Source of the DNA: Prostheceraeus crozeri
Lineage: Eukaryota; Platyhelminthes; Polycladida; Euryleptidae
Direction of reading: 5' to 3'
DNA length: 64,000 nucleotides
NCBI GenBank assembly: GCA_907163375.1
Contig: CAJQUW010014303.1
Location: forward strand, 744,001-808,000
Shown here one piece after another: positions 20,595-31,100 of this stretch. Both the position numbers and the translations under genes were made by a program. The notes below the pieces were generated by a model. That model was given only the letters and a program-made list of their open reading frames with translations. It was not told the origin of the DNA and did no database searches. Each line of letters opens with the position of its first letter. Within the stretch, counting starts at the first letter, position 1.

Positions 20595-20744
20595 CAATTG
20601 TTAATTTTATTCAATTTCCATGCTTTAGTGATTTCATATATAAGGCGAATTTTACTTTATTTTAACGATTTGTCCGCTGATGATGGTGTAATGAACACTG
20701 AAACATGTCCGGTTGAGAAAAGACAATTTGTTTTTCTTTATCAT
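20396..20744 (+). repeat. Right arm of PLE palindrome
   Basis: Partner of 19853-20211. Contains the end of the endonuclease frame, the stop and motif B. Confidence 0.9.
20670..20726 (+). ncRNA. Hammerhead ribozyme-like motif B
   Basis: Canonical core in order: CTGATGA (20677-20683), stem II GGTGT/ACACT with loop AATGA (20685-20699; one extra T beside the core), GAAAC (20700-20704), a self-complementary ACATGT stem III, then the GTC cleavage triplet (20707-20709). Stem I is CCG/CGG next to the core plus TTGT/ACAA further out. A palindromic stem III this short suggests action as a dimer, as known for PLE hammerheads. It lies 80 bp after the PLE stop codon. Confidence 0.7.
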
Positions 20745-20771
20745 GAAATCAACACTGGGTTCACTATGCGT

Positions 20772-20773
<2 letters not shown>

Positions 20774-20809
<36 letters not shown>
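20774..20809. repeat. (TA)n microsatellite at PLE 3' end
   Basis: About 18 TA units between motifs B and C. Similar runs lie at about 19829-19854 and 20938-20959. Confidence 0.9.
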
Positions 20810-20811
<2 letters not shown>

Positions 20812-20863
20812 TTAGTAGCCTTGAAAAGCCGGGTCACCCGGTGAAAACGTTTGGCTAGTAAAA
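20810..20863 (+). ncRNA. Hammerhead-like motif C with altered core
   Basis: Stem I TTTTAGTAGCC/GGCTAGTAAAA (one mismatch in 11), core TTGAAAAG in place of CTGATGAG, stem II CCGGG/CCCGG with loop TCA, then GAAAAC and GTTT. The C3-G8 pair of the standard core is replaced by U-A. Confidence 0.45.
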
Positions 20864-21069
20864 ATTCTAATTTCAGATTCTCTTCTGGTTCTCACTTATT
20901 TCAATATTTCATACATTTACCATTTCTTCTGATCTCCATATATATATATATATATATATCAAAAAATAAAACATCAAAAATAAACCGTCGTCATGAACTG
21001 ATCTGATGAGTTCCTATTACACAGCAGGCAGTATATAATACTCTTGTAATCTCACAAGAACCACCAGCA

Positions 21070-21104
21070 CCCTTGACACTGTCCACAGGACGAAACGCGT
21101 CGGG
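21070..21104 (+). ncRNA. Hammerhead-like motif D with altered core
   Basis: Stem I CCC/GGG, core TTGACACT, stem II GTCC-ACA-GGAC, then GAAAC and the self-complementary ACGCGT leading to GTC (21099-21101). The 5' core again has U at position 3 and A at position 8. Further CTGATGAG at 21003-21010 could be an alternative 5' strand with a long loop. Confidence 0.4.
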
Positions 21105-21109
21105 ATTTT

Positions 21110-22536
21110 ATTCTCTTTATCAAATAAACACTACCGGTCGAAACAAAGGGAGAGGCCGGTATTCTTTTTTAAACATGACACTGAATTTTGTTTCAATTTT
21201 CCTCTATCAAGTAGGAGGCAGTGCGTAAAGCTACGAGAAGTGGAATACTTGGATTTAATTTTCTCACGTGTAGTGAATTGAAATCTCGTCACAGGGGTGC
21301 AATCATATATGTCGACTGCATTTTTTTGTGAGTTCAGCAATTTTATATAAGTAGAGATGTACTGTAATCGTTGATGATTTTTGAAAATTCTTAATAGAGG
21401 TCAATCCAGTTTTTGGTAGGATTTTATTTACACGAAACTGTCGAACATAAGGGACATTTATTATCCACTCATCTTTACTTGATAGTGGAAAATAAAGCAG
21501 TTGCACACAGAGTAAGTACATAGCAGATAGTGTCGACTCATAAATGAATCTGTATGCACACTATACAGTGTGTATTGTTATGTCAAAGGATCCAACTTTT
21601 GTGGAGATTACGTTCCCGCGGTCTAATAAGTATTTGATTACTTTTTCAGAAGCTAAATGTTTGCAAATTATTCCTGTGTTTAAATACCATTGACGTGAAA
21701 CCACTATATACAGAGCTGGAAAAATTCAACAGAAATTTTTTAATTCCAATTCCAATTCCAGTCGAGACTGTTCAATTCAATTCCAATTCCATAATAAGAT
21801 TCAATTCCGATAATTGCATGACGCGTATAGTGTATTATGTTAATGTATCTAACGTTTGTTCGTTTCAATCTAACCCATGTGCTCTTATCCTATCCTCGTT
21901 GTTCCTGTGTGCCGTTCCCTGCGTCGTTCCTATGTGCGTTTTCATGTTAATAGATCATACTTCTTGTGTACATGTATATATATAACCGGTCAGCCTACGC
22001 CATTTTCGTTTCGTAACGAGATATTCAATATCTCGCAAAAAAAGAAAAGAAAGTTAACGGTCAGCAAAGAATCAAACGCTGAGAGAGAGATGAGATGCGA
22101 ATAGATCTATTAATAGATTGACAGAAGAAAGAAATTCAATGTGCGAATAACGTGATTGTTGATGAAAGAAAAAACGACGATTAAAATGATATCATGAAAA
22201 CTAATTAATGGTCCATGGTAAAAAAGGAGATTAAAAATTCCGTGATAAGAACGAAATGTCGTCGGGTCGAAAGTTAGCGAGCAGAGACTAAAGGACGCTC
22301 TTTCAATTTTCAAAAGAAAGTGGTTTTATCGTTAAGTCTCAAAAATTTGTATAAATTAGAAACGATGAGAAATTGACACAACAACAACACATACGACATC
22401 TACAGTAGCTGCTAGAAGAACTCCGGGCTCTCGCGGTGTAACATAAAACAGAAGTAACAACAGCAACTTCCTGCCAGCGAACAACAACACAGCATCGTAT
22501 ACGGCAACACATCAGCGAGCTCGATCATAGAAGTTG
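21110..22536. other. Unassigned DNA between inverted repeat arms
   Basis: No clear gene. Contains TTCCAATTCCAATTCC-type repeats (about 21745-21795) that recur in inverted orientation at about 25775-25795, next to a GAGTTGAAAAAG-type sequence, so fragments of one dispersed repeat are present at both sites. Confidence 0.4.
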
Positions 22537-22787
22537 ATAACAATAAAACCTCTAGAATGGAAGTAAAGCTTCATGCAATACAAAATAGTGGCACAAAAAT
22601 CGCACGCATTTTCACTTAGATGCACCTGCCAACGTCGGTATCATTGGGTTAGAATCAGTCACATGTGTAAATCGAAGCTTTTAATTGGTTCTTCATGCCC
22701 CAACTTAGTTCCCACGGATGTGCCGCGACCTTGAGTCAATTTCCATTCTAGTCAACTTGAGATAAATAGTTTATTTCTATGAGCGCG
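22537..22787 (-). repeat. Right arm of about 240-bp inverted repeat
   Basis: Partner of 19552-19800; see there. Confidence 0.85.
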
Positions 22788-22799
22788 ATTGAAGTGAAT

Positions 22800-24236
22800 T
22801 CAACATTAAGAAGTGAACTATAAGTGTAAAGTTTTTCTTTTATCGTTGCGTATCGTGTCTATATAACTATAGTCTTCAAAATTAATATTGTTAATTGTTG
22901 TGATTGGAAGTCGAATGATAGTTCATGTAATTGAATAATTAATTATTAGAATAATCTGTTGACACTGTCTATATTATGATTTGAACTGACAGGGTTGCTG
23001 ACCTTTAATGCAGCGTTAATTTTCCTCTCTCCAAACCCATTGTTTTTCGTGTGTACAACAATTAAGTTAATCTCCAATTTTTGTGCTTATCCTATCAAGA
23101 ACCAAATTCAACAATTGTTTTATTTCAATTAATTATTATCTTACTTGATTAATAACTAAATGAAAGATTGAACGAAGATGATTGTCTTTTCATTGTTTGC
23201 TTAATCGCTGAATTGACATTGTCCGGGGCTGTAGGCCCATCGAAGTCACAATTAACACCCTTTATTCAACAATAGAATAAAGCTACCTCTGTCGATCTAT
23301 CTCTCTCTCTTATCTCTGCGTGCTGTTAACACAACGGAACAAGTACTGTGATTTCAATTTTTGTACAAATAGATTTATCACAGGTCTATCGAAAAAAAGG
23401 AATTGAGGTTTATCAAGGTCAATTCCAATGCCAGTAGATTTCACCCGAGTGATCATTTTCTAGAGATTTTACGATTTTCTACTGCCTTTCAAAATCGCTA
23501 CAGATATTTGATTTGGCAGTAAGCATTTTATGGTTTTTAGAGACATTTGTATGAGCTAAGAATGCCTACTGCAATTCTAGAGAATTCTTACTGGCATTCA
23601 TGGCATCCATATAATGTTTAGCAGGCAAATATATCTGTAAATGTTTGCTGGAGACACGTGTCTCTAAACATTTATCGACGACAGACATAACCTCTACAAG
23701 AACGTTGAACTCAAGCATTTTTGTATAATACAGCAATTCTTTTACTGTAATATACAAAAGAAAGATATTTGTATATAAATCTCGTATTATTACCATCTAA
23801 TGTATTCATAGGAATATATACATGTAATACAATTTTATACGCAATTACAAAATTCTATCTTATCAAATATATTGCTATGTTTATATATTTGATATATTGA
23901 TATTATGTCTACATCACATTTAATACTTATTATATTAAATATCACATGAATAAATGAATGTGATATGTAAATGTGCATGTATTATATTCATTTATTACTT
24001 GCTTTACACCTGTAAAAAGAACATTTCGTTTTATACATGCGTCCCTTCTCTTGCTACTTTGTCTCCTCTAGATGATTCGCTTTTGATGGAGTGTCACAAT
24101 GCACGAGGCACAGAACTAAGTCCTTCTAGTCTCTTCTTATCTCTCTTTCTCTCTCAGGAAACTCCGGAGTCTCCTAGAACTGTTTGTTTTTGATCGGGGC
24201 CATAGTGCGCGAAGCACAGGGGAACAAGCTTTTCCT

Positions 24237-24240
<4 letters not shown>
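22800..24240. other. AT-rich DNA, no gene recognised
   Basis: Contains a CT-rich stretch near 23300 and a diverged direct duplication of about 90 bp at about 24065-24235 (units around CGCTTTTGATGGAGTGTCAC and TGTTTTTGATCGGGGCCATA). Nothing coding is visible. Confidence 0.4.
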
Positions 24241-24291
<51 letters not shown>

Positions 24292-24304
24292 TCTCTCTCT
24301 CTCC
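24236..24304. repeat. (CT)n(CA)n(CT)n microsatellite
   Basis: Pure CT run, then CA run, then CT run. Confidence 0.95.
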
Positions 24305-24910
24305 TTATCTCCATCTCTCCATTCAACTTCTTTTATTTTCTTTTCTCCATTTGAAAGCTGATTTTCTGATTTTGAATGTATCTTAGCTGGAATATTCAAG
24401 GTCACAATATGCGGATCAGTTGTTTCCCTATTTGCAAGACTATGATGACTAAAGGACGTAATGTATATACCGATATCCGTCACAATTTTTCTCTGCACAC
24501 ATCTCTCTCCCTACTGTGGAATAAACAACTCGTCGATCGCCTGCCTGTTAATGACTAATGAATGCCCTCATAACGACCTTCGGTCCATGAGTCACACGAC
24601 AAAGAGGATGCGAGCGGAGACTGTGTATGCTATATCAACCAGGCGTCATCAATTGTGGAGTCATTCCTCTCAGTGCATCGTGCGTGTTTCAGTCATCCCA
24701 GCAGTGTCAATACAAGTCGTTCTACTGTCTTATACTTGTGGATTTACAAAACTTTTAACTACGCCTCAAGTCAGTTATTTGTGCTTTGAACATTCAGAGG
24801 ATTCTGTCGTACAATTCGACTTTCACAACCATTTTCAGGATTACGCCGACGCATCTTTTCATTCTGGAAATAATTCCCGATCTTCTCTTTTCCTGACATT
24901 GTACTAAAAC

Positions 24911-25140
24911 CAAGCGGGTCACTCCTTTGTATTTGCCTTTGAGGTTATGCACAAGATAGAAAATCAATAAGGTAAAACCACAGCGCTTCGTGTCACAGAC
25001 ACATCAAGGGGTGGGACCTTGCAGTGAGAATGTTTACCGCACGGTCCCACCTGACACGAAGCGCTGTGGTTTTACCTTGCTGGATTTTTATCTTGCACAT
25101 AACCTCAAATAAAAGGCAAATACAAACGAGAGACCAGCTT
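24911..25140. mobile_element. Foldback/MITE-like element
   Basis: Two arms of about 85-95 bp are inverted copies (24911-24995 and 25052-25140), sharing AAGGTAAAACCACAGCGC and CTTCGTGTCA. A second small hairpin (GTGGGACC/GGTCCCAC) closes the loop. No coding capacity. No clear target duplication, so the superfamily is open. Confidence 0.7.
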
Positions 25141-25814
25141 GTTTTTAGCACAATGCCAGGAAAATTGAACTACCTCCTGTTCCTAACCTTCAACATCATC
25201 TTCATCTACACGTTTTAATTCGCATCATTCTGACTCAACTACCTAATATCTTTTCACTTTCGCTGAAAACCATTAAACAAGTGATTGATTATATTGCTGA
25301 AAAGTCATTTGAAGTGAAATTATATTGTAATCAAATATTCGATCCACACACCGCTACAGTCGAACAAATAATCGAATAATACAAGTTGAATCTATGAAGG
25401 AGGATTGGAGAAAATGGAAAATATAATGTGAGTTTTATTATTATTTTTAGGTACTGTTCAATACCTCAAATTCGGTAGTTTTGAATCCTGGTGGATGATT
25501 TAATGTATCCACAGGACTTAAAATTACGCTTGCTTGAGGTTCGATCGGCATTTATATTATTCCTAATTAATCGCAAAATATCGTGAAAATTGTTGCTTGT
25601 CTGAATGCGTTTATAAATTGATGTCTGTAGGCCTTTTTGGCAGTAGACGATTGATGTCTGTAGGTCTTTTTGGCAGTAGAAAATTACTGCTTTTTGCAGT
25701 AGACAATGCGCGATAATTCTACTGCGAAATTTTATGGTATTTCCATAGAAAATGATCACTAGGGCAATATCGTTAATTCCAATTCCAATTCCGACTTTTT
25801 CAACTCTGGTCACA

Positions 25815-27440
25815 AGAAATAGAGACGAAATTTCAGAAGGTTGTGCCAGATTTTATCAGGAGCTATGCAATGATAACCATGAAAATATGCAAACAGCACC
25901 GACAAAAAATGAGCCAATCTTCTTAGAGGACGAAGTAGAAAAGGCTATCAAAGATATGAAGAACGAGAAAGCTCCAGGCGAAGATGGGATGGTAATTGAA
26001 ATGATTAAGGCTGGGGGACAAACAATAATAAAAAACTGACAGATACGTTTAATCAAATAACAATAGAAGAAAGTATACCAGAAACATGGAAGAACGCGAT
26101 AATGTCACTGATAGACAAAAAAGGAGACAAAATGGAACTGAGCAACTACCGACCAATCAGCCTCCTATCCCACGTCTACAAATTACATATGACAGTCGTG
26201 AAACGAAGAATATCAAACATATTAGAGGACAATCAACCCCCTGAACAAGCCGCATATCGCAAAGGATATTCCACTATTGACCACCTCCACACGGTCACAC
26301 AAATCCTTGAAAAAGCAAGTGAATACCAAATGCCTTTATATATGGCCTTCATTGACTACGAGAAGGCATTTGACTCCATTAAGCACAAAGCAGTATTTGA
26401 TGCTCTAACAAAGCAAGGAGTACAAGCGAAGTTTGTTAACATCCTGAAAAAAGCATACAACGGTGGTACAGCACAGATCAGAACCGACATAATGAGTGAA
26501 AAGGTGAAAATCATGAATGGAGTGCGTCAGGGTGATACTTTATCACCAATTCTCTTCACAGCAGCATTAGAAGAAATATTTCGAAGAGTAGACATCAGAG
26601 AAGGAATCAGCATAAACGGAGAAAAACTAAACAATCTCAGATTTGCGGATGACATAATACTCGAATACAGAAGAAGACTTGCAGAGAATCATAACATCAT
26701 TAAACGAAGAAGGAAGGAAAGATGGTATGAAAATGAACAAGAAGAAAACAAAAGTTATGTGCAATGAAATACCAAAGCGAACAACGCGACAAGGAATTCA
26801 AATTGATGGAGAAATGCTAGAAGAAGTAAATGAAGACCACTACCTTGGAAGATGGCTAACAGCAAATAGCGAAATTGGCAGAGAAATAGATCACAGAATA
26901 AATGCTGGTTGGAGAAGGTTCGGACAATACAGCAAGCTAGTCAAACACAGGAACATCCCAATATGTCTGAAACGAAGCTTGTTTGATACGGTCATACAGC
27001 CATCAATGACGTATGGTGCAGAAACGTGGACACTAACAAAACGACAAGAATGGAAACTGGGTGTGGCACAAAGAAGTATGGAAAGAGCGATGTTAAACAT
27101 CACAAGGAAGGACAAAATACGGAACGAGAACATCAGAAAAAGGACGAGAATCATTGACATAACGAGTAAAATCAGAACGATGAAGGGACACTGGGCAGGA
27201 CACCTAGCCAGAATGAACAACAACAAATGGGCCAAGAAAGTAACGGAATGGACCCCACTAGAAAGATCAAGGCGAAGAGGAAGGCCAAGGAGAAGATGGA
27301 GAGACGATTTTCAGGAAAGAGCGGAATCAATTGGATTCAGACAGCGCAAGATCGAAGAAGCTGGGGGATGGAGTGGAGGCCATTTGCCTGCAGTGGCACG
27401 AAAGGCTGAGGATGATGATGATGATGATGATGTGACAACC
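25815..27440 (+). mobile_element. RTE-type LINE, 5'-truncated
   Basis: The element starts abruptly inside the linker before reverse transcriptase, so the endonuclease is lost, and ends in a (GAT)n tail at about 27408-27432, as RTE elements often do. Abundant AAA/GAA codons on the plus strand set it apart from its surroundings. Confidence 0.85.
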
Positions 27441-27476
27441 ATGAATGGGCTGCGGTACATACATACATACATATAG
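25815..27476 (+). pseudogene. RTE-type reverse transcriptase
   Basis: Order: DEVEKAIKDMKNEKAPGEDG (finger region), [36 protein letters not shown] (motif A), [19 protein letters not shown] (motif B), [12 protein letters not shown] (FADD catalytic box, about 26630-26660). The C-terminal domain then has DHYLGRWLT, MTYGAETWTLTKRQEWKL and RRRGRPRRRWRDDFQERAES. In life it copies LINE RNA at a nicked target. Two frameshifts are visible: near 26030 and just after FADD near 26670. Otherwise the frame is open, so the copy is not very old. Confidence 0.85.
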
Positions 27477-27479
27477 CAT

Positions 27480-28166
27480 GTACAAGATGATTTCCATGTA
27501 CCGTATGAACAATGCTCCCCACCTCTGAGTCAGATATTAATCGTTTTTACTTTCTTCGCCTAACGTCAATGATTCTACAAGCTTTTGCACTAGCTTGGAC
27601 TTAGATATTCGATTGATTTCAATCTTTCATTTGATTAAATGTTTATGACAACAAGTATGCAGGTAGGAACACCGGCCATGCATATGTATTAGAGTGTTCT
27701 ATAATTAGAATGGCAACAATTATGCAGATTTTGTCAAAAACTTTGCAGATTAAGTCCTTCTATAAATAGATTGATAACAACTTTACAGACTGACAACAGC
27801 TTCGGGAAAAGGCATATTATTCCTTCTGTATTTTTATCATGATCAGTCAATGCCGTGGTAATTTCTTCAAAACTGCAAAAATTTGTACGCTGTATATCTC
27901 ACATTTGGTATCAATACCCAATTGTGTTCAACTCGAGTTCATTTAATAATTTCGAAGCTGTGTACACATTGGGGATTTAATTGACGCTGAGTTGGTACTC
28001 TACCTGGTATACTTACGCTATGCGGTTGCCTTAGATCCGGTAACATGAAATTTTATGAGATCACTTTTTTTGAAAACAATGTTTGTACAAATTAGGCAAA
28101 AGACGCTTTTAGATTTATCTAGTATATTCTCTTGTATCTACTATCCACTTCAGTAATCGTTTTCAG
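27480..28166. other. Probable intron of the Mx-like gene, no feature seen
   Basis: AT-rich, ends with TTTTCAG at 28161-28166, a good 3' splice site for the next exon. Confidence 0.45.
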
Positions 28167-31100
28167 GGGTATTGACGAAACCAGATTTAGTGGATCGCGG
28201 CGCTGAAAATGATACCATCGCCATTCTGAAAAATGATAAATACCCTTTGAAAAACGGCTATAGCATTGTACGATGTCGTGGACAGCAAGAAATTACGGAC
28301 GGATCAACACTGAATGATGCAATGAAAGAAGAAGAAAGATTTTTTTCTAATAGTCCTCAATTTAAGTGAGTTCATGATTTGCATTCTTCAACTTGAATAG
28401 TCTTATATTAGTATATGATGTTACAGTAGTAAGCAATTTTACACTTAGTGACAAATAGGTAATACAACACAGATCTGCATTGAATGGTCAATTACAGACA
28501 ATCAATATCCTACGCATCTACATCATTTTTAGAAAACTTTAAATTTCAAAGACTTGCCCGAGTTCTCATCACTTTCCAAACATTGACATTAATTAGACAT
28601 TGATGATAGTGAAATATCCGAAAACACTAGCACAAACTAGTATCGTGAGCAGTTCACCGGCTCTCGGGCCGATGAACCGAAATGCGCGAATTTCGTTTAA
28701 GATTGATCTTTTACTGCATAATTTCAAGTATGACTAATTTATTCCATCTGTTATCTTGGTCCAAGAAAATCGGAGAGAAAAATATCTGCATACAGTAGGC
28801 CTATATGAGAACACTCCGATCTCCGTGGCACAGTGGTTGATCACCTGGCTTAGCGCTCTATCGGTCCTGAGGTGGAACCCCGATTCAAGCTTATGATAAA
28901 TCATTTTAGGCAATCTCAATTCACGTGACCTCAGAATTCCGGAATCTCATGGTGGATACTGCGTACCCTGCTTTGCTCCCTCAGCTGCGATATAGGCTGC
29001 CTTAGCGTTCTATAGTCTAAGACAATCCGTCTGAAAGATATTTTTGGCACCCGGTAACATTATAAAATCTTAGAAAGATTTCGTGAAGTTTAGAACCGAC
29101 TGCATGCTGAGATGCTGACCTACTTACATAGCAGTTTCTTTGTAGATAACGGTGACATTGCTTCGAATCCTTCTATAGAATAATTTTATACATATTTCCT
29201 GAAGAGCTAAGTATTTTGAAAAAAATAATAAAGAATAGACTCTTCCTCTGCTGCAGCATATGATTTTAAAAAATTAACAGCCCGATCTTTCGGCCGCCTG
29301 TGACTTAGTGATTAAGTCATTGCAATTTTTATTATTTTGTGTTGCATCAGATTTCTGTTTTCATCTAGCTTTAAAGAATTTCATAAAAGGCTTCAATTAA
29401 TTTTAACTATCATAGAGACGTACAGACGGGTTAAGTAGAATAACAGTAGTCACTTTCAATGGAAAAATATATAGGCCTATATAATTATGCTTCAAATTCT
29501 TTAGCGCTGTCAGAATTTTCACAGTACTCTATGAAATTTGCATTGAATTTTAGAAATATGAACATTTATTATGAAAGATAGGAACCCTGCCTTCAAGATC
29601 CTGAATATATAATAGCCTGTCACTAGGGCCCTCCCCCGAAAGTAAGAACTACTCATGTTCAGATTGGCCAGGATCAGTATGAACTTACTCCACAGCTTTG
29701 TTATCTAGGAGACATGCTTGGTCAAGCGGGTGACCGTAGTGACGCTGTGACGACCAGATTTATGTATGCGGAGAAGAATTTTTGAGAGTTCCTTCCTATT
29801 CTTACGAACAGCAGCATTTCCTTCCGAAGTCGAGGCAACGCTTCAACATGTGTGTGCGGTGTGATGATTCATGCCAGTGAGACGCGGCCAATCACTATGA
29901 AGGACCTCAATCGTTCGAGCCGCAGCGACAATGCGATGATCAGATGGATCAGTTCAAAATTGTTAGCTGATCGATTTCTACAGAGGATCTCAGGAGACGG
30001 ATTGGCATCGATCCATTGGACCTGCTCTGTCATTCGATTGGGAAGACTCCGCTGGTATGGTCATGTGCAAAGAATGCAAGAGGACTACTGGCCAAAGAAA
30101 GTGATTAATCTGGAGGTAGAAGGATGCAAGCCAAGGGGACGACCGAAGAGGTGGTGCGACAACGTGCGAGCCGACTTCAAGGCGTTAAACCTTGTCGTTT
30201 TGATGATCAAGACCGAAACGCGTGTAGAAAAGCCATGAGACCAAACCGACGTTTGCCGACGTCCAACACCTGAAACTTGGGGTAAATGGACGATAAATCA
30301 TGGATTGAGTGAATGAGTAGGGAATCTAGAGCACGAAGCAAATTATATTATGCCTTTACCTTTGATATGTAAAGTAAATCCTTCACTGTAACGTATTAGA
30401 AATTCTCGGTGCACCGGTGTGAGCATCGGGGCTAGCACACAGCCCTTAGTACAAATACATGACGCATGAGGGTGAAATTGTATTGCAAGTGTCTGGCATG
30501 GCTGTATCTGATAACATGAAGTGATAATTTTATACACTGTTAGATATGGGATCAAACTCAAATAATTTCCCAGTAAACCCGGGATGGTATTACTTCTCTG
30601 GTGTTTTCATAAGTGATAGCCCATGCAACAACCTTTGCTTTGCGTTCCATATTGATGAATGCAAATCGAGAAATGAAATATCATATGATGAATGCAATAT
30701 CATGCGTCAAGACACAACTTACTTACTTAAATTTAGAAATGTATTATGTTGATTGATAGACAGTAAAATCATCTGTCTAATATTAGAAGTTAACACAGAT
30801 ATCTAACATAATTTGAAATTTTTAACAAATCTAGTTAATACATAATTGAATTGAAGACATATGCTTAATATCTGAACTTGTAACGAATTTCTATCACTAA
30901 AACAAACATGTTTTATATCCACTTAAAAATAAATCGTTTTTTTTACTCACCCTGTAGATGGGGATATGGCAATTCTATGCCATGAAAGCTGATTAATTTG
31001 ACGTTCTCAATTGAAGATGATAAGACATGAATCAATCAATGACTAAGCATGTCGTCATGGCTGGTGATGAAAGTTTCATAGAATTGAATAGTGGAAAATT

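Noticed and set aside
22800-23345. Possible LTR with AATAAA near 23277 and an ACA-type end
   Set aside because: No second copy, no primer-binding site and no internal genes could be tied to it.
24154-24498. 114-codon minus-strand ORF with (VC)n and (RE)n
   Set aside because: Produced by the CT/CA microsatellite.
29281-29320. Second tRNA-like A box (GTGACTTAGTGATTAAGTC)
   Set aside because: No B box at the right distance, so not called as a SINE or tRNA.
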